This document shows positions 56,682 through 64,000 of a stretch of DNA of 64,000 nt, one piece after another; the stretch's first letter is position 1, and each line of letters starts with the position of its first letter. Where the stretch lies: contig NZ_JYLL01000019.1 of assembly GCF_001439695.1 (NCBI RefSeq), forward strand, positions 42,082 to 106,081, read 5' to 3'. Source of the DNA: Pseudomonas veronii. Its GTDB lineage: Bacteria > Pseudomonadota > Gammaproteobacteria > Pseudomonadales > Pseudomonadaceae. Below the pieces are notes generated by a model. The model was not told where the DNA came from and searched no databases. It saw only the letters and a program-made list of their open reading frames with translations. The position numbers and the translations under genes are program-made.

Positions 56682-59600
56682 AGCAACACTCCTTGTTCCC
56701 AGGCGGGCTCAGCCTTGGGCGGTAACGATTGGCCTTGGAACATCAGGTCCAGGCTCTCGATCAGCGCCCGTGGCGGCCGCGTGAAGTACGCCCCCTGGCT
56801 GGCGGCCCGAGTGCCGCGCAGGAACAGATAGAGCGCGCCGCCGACATGGCGGTCGTAGTCGTAATCCGGCAGGCGCGCCTTGAGTTGGCGATGCAGGGCC
56901 AGCAGGTAAAGCACGTATTGCAGGTCGTACCGATGCTCAAGGATCGACTGTTCCATGGCGTCCTGGGTGTAGGCCGAATCATCGGGGCCGAGCCAGTTGG
57001 ATTTGTAGTCGGCCACGTAATAACGGCCGTCGTGCTCGAAGGTCAGGTCGATGAAGCCCTTGAACATGCCGTTGAGCAACACCGGTTCCGCTGCGACGCG
57101 GGAGACGCCGTTGTGGGTGTACTGGCACACCAGCTTGTCGAGGGCGAGCACGTCGACTTTATGGCTGGCGAACCAGAACTCCATTTCGATCTGGTAGTGC
57201 TGCAGGCCACTGAGCGTGACCTGATCGTTATCCAGCGGCAGCGGTGTTTGCAGCAGATGGCCGAGCCAACCGCTGAGGGCGATGATCCAGCCTTCCCAGT
57301 TGCGGCGGTTGCAGCGCGCGCCCACGGCCTTTTCGATAGCCTGCGGGGTCACGTCGAAGCCCTCTTCGCCCGCCCACTCCAGCAGGCCATGGAGGAAGGT
57401 GCCGGGGTTAGGGCCGCGTGGGAAACGGTGAATATCGCTGCCAGACGCAGCCGCTTCACGCGGTGCGTCAGGGTCGAGGCGTTCGTCGTCGAACAGCTTC
57501 TGGGCTTGCGGGCTTTCCGGCGCTTCAAGGTTGGCGGCGCTCATACTGTCGCCGATGCGCAAGGCGCTGTAGGACGCGATCCACCAGTTTTCCGCGGCCT
57601 TGCGTTTGGGCAGCAAGGGCGCGAGCAGCGTGGCTTCGTTACGCGGCGGGTGGAAGACGCTGGTGTGGGCTTCGGGCATCGGCGCGTAATGCACGGCGGC
57701 ACAGCCTGCCTGCAGGTCCAGCAACCAGCGCGCCAGGCCGGCGGACTCCGCCAACGCGGCGCCGGCACCGAGCAAATAGCCCAGCGCCGACAGGTGCAGC
57801 ACCGAGCTGCTGTTGTTGCCGCGCTTGAGGTCGGCAATGCCCAGCCAGCACGCATGTTTGGCGCGGGTCAGGGCGACGTAGAACAGACGCAGGTCTTCCG
57901 CCAGGCGCTCGTCATCGGCCTGGGCGATCAACTCGGTGGTCGGGCGCAGGCTCACCTGCGACTTGCCGTTGGCATCGTGGTAATGCAGCGGCAAGCGGCT
58001 GCCATCCACCGGTTTGGCCGAGCAGATGAAGGGCAGGAACACCAGGTCGTATTCCAGGCCCTTGGATTTGTGGATGGTCACCACCTTGACCAGTTGCTCG
58101 TCGCTTTCCAGGCGCAGGATCTGTTCTTCACCGGCCTGCCCCGACAGCGCGAGGTGTTCGGCCAGGTGGCGGATCAAGGCCTGTTCGCCGTCCAGTTCGG
58201 AGGCCGCCTGTTGCAGCAGTTCGCTGAGGTGCAACAGGTTGGTCAGCACGCGCTCGCCATCGCTGCGGGCGATCAGGGTTTGCGGCAGTTTGAAGTCGTG
58301 AAGCAGGCGACGCAGCATCGGCAGCACGCCTTGGCTGCGCCAGATCGCGCGGTAGCCACGGAACTGCATCACGCGGCTTTCCCACGCCAGTTCGTCCTGG
58401 TTCAGACGCTCAAGTTCCGGCAGTGACAGGTTCAAGGTGACGCAAGCCAGCGCGGCGCGCAGCGGGCGTTCGACGTCCGGTTCGGCACAGGCCTTGAGCC
58501 AGGCCAGCAGGTCGTGCGCCTCTTGGGCGGCGAACACCGAGTCCTTGTCCGACAGGTACACGCTGCGCACGCCACGGGCGGCCAACTCACCGCGCACGGC
58601 TTGGGCTTCCTTACCGTCGCGCACGAGGATGGCGATGTCCGACGGCAACACGCCATCGAAGCTACCGTCGGCGTGTAGGAAACCAGCGCGGCCTTGCTGC
58701 CCGCCGTTGAGCAATTCGACAATCTGTGTGGCGCAGGCAGCCGCCAGTTGCTGGCGATAAACCGCGTTGGAAATCGGCTGATCGGTGGGCAGGTGCCAGA
58801 GGTTCAGCGCGGGCAGCGTCTGACCCTCGACCTGCAGTTGCTCCTTGCGGCCTTGGGACAGCACCGGCTGGAACGGCACCGGGTTTTCGCCACTCGGCTT
58901 ACGGAACAGAAACGCGCCACGCCCGGTTTCCGCACGCTGGAACACATGGTTGACCGCCTCGACCATCGCGTGGCTGGAGCGGAAGTTGGTGCCCAGGGTG
59001 TGATGCCGGCCGGTGGTGGATTGGCGCGCGCGCAGGTAGGTGTAGATGTCGGCGCCACGGAAGGCGTAGATCGCCTGCTTGGGGTCGCCGATCAGGAACA
59101 GGCCGCTGTCGAGGTGGTTTTCTTCGATGCGGTAGATGCTGTCGAAGATGCTGTATTGCACCGGGTCGGTGTCCTGGAACTCGTCGATCAGGGCGACCGG
59201 GAACTGTTCGCGGATCACGCTGGCCAGACGCTCGCCGCCGTCGCTTTGCAGGGCGGCGTTGAGGCGGATCAGCATGTCGTCGAAGCCCATTTCGGCGCGC
59301 CGGCGTTTTTCATCTTCGAAGCGTTTGCCGACCCACGCGGCGGCGTGTTGCAACACGGCGGCGTCGGGGGTGGGCAGCGCATCCAGGCTGGCCTTGAGGC
59401 TGGCCATGGCGTCGATGCCCGGGTGGTGCGGCGGCTCGCCCTTCCAGGCTTCGGCCATGCCGTCCGGGGTCAGGCGAGTGAAGCCGGTGCCGATGTCCAG
59501 CTGTTCGAGGGATTCGTCCGCGGCCCAGGCGCTGATCTTTTCGAACCAGGGTTCGAAGTAACGCGCTTGCATCTTGCGCCCATCGACGGTTTTGGCGGCG

Positions 59601-60352
59601 ACGGCTTGCAGGCAGATCTCGCGCAACTCGCCGGCCCATTGCGGCCACGGCGCCTTGAGGGCGACCAGGGCGGCGCGGCGTTCTTGCAGGCACGCAGTGA
59701 TCAACTCGGCCGGCTCACGACTTTCGCCGCTGGGCCGTTCGCTGCCGAACAGCGCGCGCACCCGTGGCATCAGCGCGGCCGGCCCCCCCCAGTTGTTGCG
59801 CACCCAGTTGAGCGCATCGTCGTGCATCGGGTAGCAAAACAGCCGCCAGTAGTCGCGCAGCACTTCGCCGAGCAGGTCGCTGTGGTCGGTTTCCAGGGTC
59901 TGGGTGAACAGGCTGCCGCTGTCGAAGGCGTGTTCGCGCAGCATGCGCTGGCACCAACTGTGGATGGTCGAAACGGCGGCTTCGTCCATCCATTGCGCGG
60001 CGATGTCCAGACGGTTGGCGCAGGCCGGCCATTGCGCGGGCGGGTATTGATCGCGCAGTTCGGCGATCAGGGCGTCGGGCTGTTGGATCTCATCGCGAAA
60101 GAACCGCGCGGCTTCGGCCAGGCGGATGCGGATGCGTTCGCGCAGTTCCTTGGTGGCGGCGTCGGTGAAGGTCACCACGAGGATCTGCGGCGGCAGCAGT
60201 TCGCGGCCGAAGCCGGCGTCATCGCCACCGTGGCCGAGCACCAGGCGCAGGTACAGGGCGGAAATGGTGAAGGTCTTGCCGGTGCCGGCGCTGGCTTCAA
60301 TCAGCTGGCTGCCTTTGAGCGGGAAGGCCAGGGCCAAGGGTTTGCTGCTCAT
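56678..60352 (-). CDS. recB: Exodeoxyribonuclease V subunit beta
   Basis: 1224 aa from MSSKPLALAFPLKGSQLIEA. UvrD-type helicase: Walker A EASAGTGKTFTISALYL near 19-35, DEFQDTDPVQY near 395, VTIHKSKGLEYDLVFLPF near 765. C-terminal nuclease domain about 940-1224 with Asp and DYK in GFIDLTFEHDGRYYVADYK near 1090. 3'-5' motor and nuclease of RecBCD. It overlaps recC by 4 nt. Confidence 0.96.
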   Translation of the reverse strand: MSSKPLALAFPLKGSQLIEASAGTGKTFTISALYLRLVLGHGGDDAGFGRELLPPQILVVTFTDAATKELRERIRIRLAEAARFFRDEIQQPDALIAELRDQYPPAQWPACANRLDIAAQWMDEAAVSTIHSWCQRMLREHAFDSGSLFTQTLETDHSDLLGEVLRDYWRLFCYPMHDDALNWVRNNWGGPAALMPRVRALFGSERPSGESREPAELITACLQERRAALVALKAPWPQWAGELREICLQAVAAKTVDGRKMQARYFEPWFEKISAWAADESLEQLDIGTGFTRLTPDGMAEAWKGEPPHHPGIDAMASLKASLDALPTPDAAVLQHAAAWVGKRFEDEKRRRAEMGFDDMLIRLNAALQSDGGERLASVIREQFPVALIDEFQDTDPVQYSIFDSIYRIEENHLDSGLFLIGDPKQAIYAFRGADIYTYLRARQSTTGRHHTLGTNFRSSHAMVEAVNHVFQRAETGRGAFLFRKPSGENPVPFQPVLSQGRKEQLQVEGQTLPALNLWHLPTDQPISNAVYRQQLAAACATQIVELLNGGQQGRAGFLHADGSFDGVLPSDIAILVRDGKEAQAVRGELAARGVRSVYLSDKDSVFAAQEAHDLLAWLKACAEPDVERPLRAALACVTLNLSLPELERLNQDELAWESRVMQFRGYRAIWRSQGVLPMLRRLLHDFKLPQTLIARSDGERVLTNLLHLSELLQQAASELDGEQALIRHLAEHLALSGQAGEEQILRLESDEQLVKVVTIHKSKGLEYDLVFLPFICSAKPVDGSRLPLHYHDANGKSQVSLRPTTELIAQADDERLAEDLRLFYVALTRAKHACWLGIADLKRGNNSSSVLHLSALGYLLGAGAALAESAGLARWLLDLQAGCAAVHYAPMPEAHTSVFHPPRNEATLLAPLLPKRKAAENWWIASYSALRIGDSMSAANLEAPESPQAQKLFDDERLDPDAPREAAASGSDIHRFPRGPNPGTFLHGLLEWAGEEGFDVTPQAIEKAVGARCNRRNWEGWIIALSGWLGHLLQTPLPLDNDQVTLSGLQHYQIEMEFWFASHKVDVLALDKLVCQYTHNGVSRVAAEPVLLNGMFKGFIDLTFEHDGRYYVADYKSNWLGPDDSAYTQDAMEQSILEHRYDLQYVLYLLALHRQLKARLPDYDYDRHVGGALYLFLRGTRAASQGAYFTRPPRALIESLDLMFQGQSLPPKAEPAWEQGVLL

Positions 60353-63300
60353 GCGCCGGCCTCCTCGCCAGTGAGTGATCGCCAGGCGGCGTTGATCAGG
60401 GGCCGGTACAAGGTTTCGCACCAACCTTCGAATGCTTCGCTGGCCACCAGGGCCGCATAGTCGGGGAATTGCCGGGTCAGCGCGGGGGTTTCGCGGCGCT
60501 CGCCATCGGTGTTGATGCCATCACCTTCGTAGGCTTTGCTCGCGGCCGCCGCGGCTTTGGCCGGGTCGGTCTGACCGAGCCAGGCGAACGCGGTTTTAAC
60601 CGCGACGGGCAGCGGTTTGGCCATGCCGACGTGCCAGGCCAGCAGCAGGTCGCCGAGGATGTCCTGGGCGCTGGAGGGTTCCAACGGGGCCAGCAACAAG
60701 GTGTCGTCGCTGGCCACCAGCGCGGTACTCAACGGCAGGCCGCAGGCGCAGGCCACCAAGTGGTTGACCCACGGGCGAATCAGCCGATGCCACTTGCGGG
60801 TCTTGATCGAGCCGATGCTGTTGGGGATGGTGGTGACGCTCAACAATCCGCCATCACTGCGCCGATGCAGGCCGCTGATCCAGCCTTCGAGCTGAATGCC
60901 TTGATGCTCGAAACTGATCGGTTCCGCGCCGGTGTGCGGAGTGGGCCAGAGGGCCAGCAGTTGTTGATAGCGTTGCAGCAGCCCGGGCAAGGGCTCGATC
61001 AGTTCGTTGCGCAGGCACTCGCCGAAACCAACCATCGGCAGCAGGCCGCTGCCTTGCAGGCGACGGGCCTGGGCGCTGAGCGCCTGGTCGACATGATCGG
61101 GCTGGCTCAGCGCGGCGTTCAGCAGGCTGTCGCTCAGGCTGTAGCGTTGCAGGGCGTCGAGGACAAAGGGTTCCTCATCGGCCAGCGGCACTTCGGCAGC
61201 CTCGAAGAATACTTTCAGACGCTGGCTGAAGAAGTGTTTGACCGGGTTGCGCAGGAAGTCCTGCAACTGACCGAGGCTCAGGGGTTCTTCCTGTCGATGG
61301 GCCGCCAGTTCGGTGTTGTCTGGCGGCGCATCCGTGACTTCGTGCAGCAACTGCCATTCGCGGGCGTAGCTGAACAGCGGGTCACCGGCGTGGAAATAGC
61401 GCGCACTGAAGGGTTGGAGCGGGTGTTCCTGGGTCATCGCGTCAAGCAGCGGTGCGTCGCTTTGGCTTGACTGCCAGCCGCTGGCGAGATGATCGCGCAG
61501 TTGACCGATCAATACCGATGCCGGGCGCTCGCTGTTGTCGCGAATGCTGCGGCCGACCCAGCTGATGTAGAGCTGGTCGCGGGCTGACAACAGGGCTTCG
61601 AGCAGCAGGTAGCGGTCGTCTTCGCGGCGTGAGCGGTCGCCGGGGCGGTAGTCGCTGCCCATCAGGTCGAAATCCAGCGGTGGTTGGGCGCGTGGGTAGT
61701 CGCCGTCATTCATGCCGAGCAGGCAGACCAGCTTGAACGGGATCGCGCGCATCGGCATCAGGGTGCAGAAATTGACAGCTCCGGCGAGGAAGCGCTGGGA
61801 CAGGCGCCCTTGGTCCAGACCGGCTAGCCACGCCTCGCGGACTACAGTGAGCGGTAACTCGTCCTGCAGGCCGACGGATTCGCAGGTTTCCAGCCAGGTT
61901 TCGCGGAGCTGTTCGAGCTGGCCCAACAGGTAGTCGTCGTGTTCGCTGCTGGGCAGGAAAAACAGCTGCATCAAGCGTTGCAGGCGCTCGCCCCATTCTT
62001 GTGGAGCCGCAGGTTGCGACAAGGCTTGGTGGGCGTCGCTGAGTGCGTCGAGCAACGCGACCAGCGGGCCGATCAAGGCGGCGTCGAGGCCGCCGATTTC
62101 GTCGTAGGGCTCGATGCCGTCACAGGCGACACCCGTGCCCACGGCATAACCGAGCAGCATACGGCGCAAACCAAATCGCCAGCTGTTTTGCTCCAGCTCG
62201 TGGGGTAGACCGAGACCGGCGCGCTGTTCGGCATTGAGGCCCCAGCGGATGCCGGCGCCTTCGATCCAGCGATGCAGCGTCGGCAGGTCGCGCTCCTTGA
62301 TGGCGAAGCGTTCGCGCAGGGCCGGGACGTCGAGCAGGTCGAGGATTTCACTGACCGGGAAGCGGCTGTCGGGGAGCTTGAGCAGGTGTTCGACGGCGAT
62401 CAACAGCGGGTCGCGCCCGCGTTGGCCCTGGTCGGTGAGGGTGAAGGGGATGAAGCGCGGATCATTGCGGTCCAACTGGCCGAACACCGCGCGAATGTGC
62501 GGCGCGTAACTGTCGACGTCGGGGACCATGACGATGATGTCGCGGGGACGCAACGCAGGATCGGCGCTGAAGCGTTGGAGCAATTGGTCGTGGAGGATTT
62601 CCACTTCGCGTTGGGCGCTGTGGGCGATGTGAAAGCGGATCGAGGTATCGCGCTGCAGATCGACGGCGGGCCAGAGGTCGCGGGTTTCGTTGAGCGGGCG
62701 CAGTTCGAGGATATCGTCCTGGAGCTGGTTGAGCAGTGTGGTCGGTTCGCCGTCGCTGAACAGGTCGATGCGGCCGTCGCGGAAGGCTGCGCGGTAGCTG
62801 TTGGGATCGTCGTAGCTGTCGAGCAGGCTGATGTAGTCGCGACCTTGCTTGCCCCAGGCGGCGAGCAACGGGTGAGCATGCTGGTGCAGGGTTTGCGGGT
62901 CGATGGTGACCGGCATGCCGGCTTTGCGTGCCTGGCGTTTGTATTCGTTACGCAGCAAGTCCTTGTCGGCCACGATGTCGGACCAATGGTGGCGACAGGG
63001 GTTGTGGACGCAGAGCAGGACCTGACTGAAGCGCGCCAGGCCGGCGAGCGCTTCGAGTGCTTGGGCGGGCAATGAGGAAATGCCGAAAACAATCACTCGG
63101 GAAGGCAGCCCTGGCGGTGCTTGCTCAAGGCTATTGATCCGTTCGATAAAGCGCTGATGCACACCGGCACGGCTTTGCGCCATGCCGGCTTCGCCCACAT
63201 CCAGCAGTAGGGCGCGCCATAACTCGGCTTGCCAGCAGTTGGCGGGGTCGAGGGGTTTGGATTCGCCGCGGCCGTTACGCAACTGATGGCGGCCGGCGGC

Positions 63301-63801
63301 CCAATCTTCCAGCCAGTCGGCGCGGTAGACCTGGTATTGGTCGAACAGGTCGGCCAATCGCTCGGCGAGTTGGTAGCGTTTGCGCAGGTCGGAGTCGTCC
63401 GTGAGGAAGCGCTGCAGCGGCTCGAAGTGCGGTTGATTGATCAACTCGGGGAGCAGGCGCATCAGGCGCCAGGTCAGCGGGGCTTTATCGAGCAGGGATT
63501 TGGGCGGGATCTCGTCGCGCCCCAGGACCATGCGATAGAGCTGCCACATGAAGCTGCCGGGCAGTTGCACGTCGATCGCCGCAGCAATGCCGCAGCCACC
63601 CATGTCGTCATCTTCCGGATCTTCGGCCAGGGCCAGCTTGAGCCATTGAGCGATGCCGTTGCTCTGGACCAGGGCGATTTCATTTTCCAGAGGGGCCAGG
63701 GGATAACGGCGCATCCAACTGACCACCAAGCTGCGCAGTTCGTCCAGGCGGTTACCGTGAACCACCATGAATCCTGCGCTGAGAGGCATCGCATCCGGCA
63801 T
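60349..63801 (-). CDS. recC: Exodeoxyribonuclease V subunit gamma
   Basis: 1150 aa from MPDAMPLSAGFMVVHGNRLD. Inactive helicase-like subunit that recognises Chi. N-terminal NRLDELRSLVVSWMRRYPLAPLENE in part, RVIVFGISSLPAQALEAL near 240, MRAIPFKLVCLLGMNDGDYPR near 695. Order recC-recB-recD with no recX-type gene between. Confidence 0.96.
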   Translation of the reverse strand: MPDAMPLSAGFMVVHGNRLDELRSLVVSWMRRYPLAPLENEIALVQSNGIAQWLKLALAEDPEDDDMGGCGIAAAIDVQLPGSFMWQLYRMVLGRDEIPPKSLLDKAPLTWRLMRLLPELINQPHFEPLQRFLTDDSDLRKRYQLAERLADLFDQYQVYRADWLEDWAAGRHQLRNGRGESKPLDPANCWQAELWRALLLDVGEAGMAQSRAGVHQRFIERINSLEQAPPGLPSRVIVFGISSLPAQALEALAGLARFSQVLLCVHNPCRHHWSDIVADKDLLRNEYKRQARKAGMPVTIDPQTLHQHAHPLLAAWGKQGRDYISLLDSYDDPNSYRAAFRDGRIDLFSDGEPTTLLNQLQDDILELRPLNETRDLWPAVDLQRDTSIRFHIAHSAQREVEILHDQLLQRFSADPALRPRDIIVMVPDVDSYAPHIRAVFGQLDRNDPRFIPFTLTDQGQRGRDPLLIAVEHLLKLPDSRFPVSEILDLLDVPALRERFAIKERDLPTLHRWIEGAGIRWGLNAEQRAGLGLPHELEQNSWRFGLRRMLLGYAVGTGVACDGIEPYDEIGGLDAALIGPLVALLDALSDAHQALSQPAAPQEWGERLQRLMQLFFLPSSEHDDYLLGQLEQLRETWLETCESVGLQDELPLTVVREAWLAGLDQGRLSQRFLAGAVNFCTLMPMRAIPFKLVCLLGMNDGDYPRAQPPLDFDLMGSDYRPGDRSRREDDRYLLLEALLSARDQLYISWVGRSIRDNSERPASVLIGQLRDHLASGWQSSQSDAPLLDAMTQEHPLQPFSARYFHAGDPLFSYAREWQLLHEVTDAPPDNTELAAHRQEEPLSLGQLQDFLRNPVKHFFSQRLKVFFEAAEVPLADEEPFVLDALQRYSLSDSLLNAALSQPDHVDQALSAQARRLQGSGLLPMVGFGECLRNELIEPLPGLLQRYQQLLALWPTPHTGAEPISFEHQGIQLEGWISGLHRRSDGGLLSVTTIPNSIGSIKTRKWHRLIRPWVNHLVACACGLPLSTALVASDDTLLLAPLEPSSAQDILGDLLLAWHVGMAKPLPVAVKTAFAWLGQTDPAKAAAAASKAYEGDGINTDGERRETPALTRQFPDYAALVASEAFEGWCETLYRPLINAAWRSLTGEEAGA

Positions 63802-63896
63802 AACGGCTTCCTTGGCAAAAGCAAAATCGAGGCATGGACTTTAGCACTGAAGGCCGTCCAATGAGCCACTTGACCCTTTCCGACCGCCCAAAACAA

Positions 63897-63926
63897 AACC
63901 CCTGTCTGCGTAAGCAAACAGGGGTT
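63897..63926 (-). terminator. rRNA operon terminator
   Basis: Stem AACCCCTGTCTG/CAAACAGGGGTT with a short loop, followed on the minus strand by TTTGTTTTGG. It ends the rRNA transcript that enters from the right edge. Confidence 0.88.
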
Positions 63927-63938
63927 CTGGAATTTAAT

Positions 63939-64000
63939 CTTGACGATGACCTACTCTCACATGGGGAAACCCCACACTACCATCGGCGATGCATCGTTTC
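63939..64000 (-). rRNA. rrf: 5S ribosomal RNA, 3' part
   Basis: The minus strand reads the 3' half of Pseudomonas 5S rRNA (GATGCATCGCCGATGGTAGT, then GTGGGGTTTCCCCATGTGAG and AGTAGGTCATCGTCAAG). The gene continues beyond the window edge. Confidence 0.95.

Noticed and set aside
58694..60460. 588-aa plus-strand open frame
   Set aside because: It is the mirror of recB in GC-rich sequence; composition is typical of antisense shadows and recB is unmistakable.

Overview
The window reads as chromosomal DNA of a Pseudomonas of the fluorescens group. The evidence is the GC-rich coding bias, two abundant Pseudomonas-type REP families (GTGGGAGGGGGCTTGCCCCCGAT and TGTAGGAGCGAGCTTGCTCGCGAA types, each shown here in short form), and familiar pseudomonad gene blocks: obgE-rpmA-rplU/ispB, folM-folE-folX, catBCA/catR, antABC/antR, kynU/kynR, kynBA, mmsAB, yfiBNR and recCBD. 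No IS element, integrase, CRISPR array or tRNA gene was found. The right edge enters the 3' end of a 5S rRNA gene on the minus strand.

Layout. 0-4.5 kb: a LitR/CarH-like MerR regulator that lacks the usual B12-ligand histidine, divergent from an ABM-domain membrane protein and a pterin operon (folM, folE, folX, a DUF1244 gene, a hopJ-family gene). 4.6-9.8 kb: trxB, cysZ and a glycosyltransferase, interleaved with three small ORFs. Two of these encode Pro-rich repeat proteins, and each of the three is preceded by a sequence resembling a HrpL-type (hrp box) ECF sigma promoter. 9.8-20.6 kb: housekeeping and stress genes (old yellow enzyme, glutathione peroxidase, creA, proB, obgE, rpmA, rplU, ispB, yjdM, a Fur-box-controlled small gene, fklB, a chemoreceptor). 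20.6-21.2 kb: a 600-bp stretch with short minus-strand ORFs, a duplicated Shine-Dalgarno/GTG module and two terminators. 21.2-25.3 kb: an N-acyl-D-amino-acid catabolic operon (GntP permease, RpiR regulator, D-aminoacylase). 25.5-33.5 kb: transporters, LysR regulators and redox enzymes.

32-47 kb is an aromatic catabolic island. kynB/kynA/kynU turn tryptophan into anthranilate, antABC turn anthranilate into catechol, and catA/catB/catC turn catechol into 3-oxoadipate enol-lactone. Each step has its own regulator (kynR, antR, catR), and two APC-family amino-acid permeases flank the genes. A tandem array of four about 113-bp REP-containing units lies upstream of the permease. Candidate operators for KynR, CatR and AntR can be seen in the expected intergenic regions.

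47.5-64 kb: a cupin gene, valine catabolism mmsAB with a divergent LysR gene, a C4-antisense-RNA-like structured leader in front of a DUF3077-type gene, the yfiR-yfiN-yfiB cyclic-di-GMP operon, and recC-recB-recD.

The most interesting signals are the three hrp-box-like promoters with their unexplained small genes and the C4-like RNA with matching TTTAGCGA hairpin loops. The class II-like LitR next to pterin genes, the multi-ORF leader near 21 kb and the large hairpin before antA also deserve a second look.
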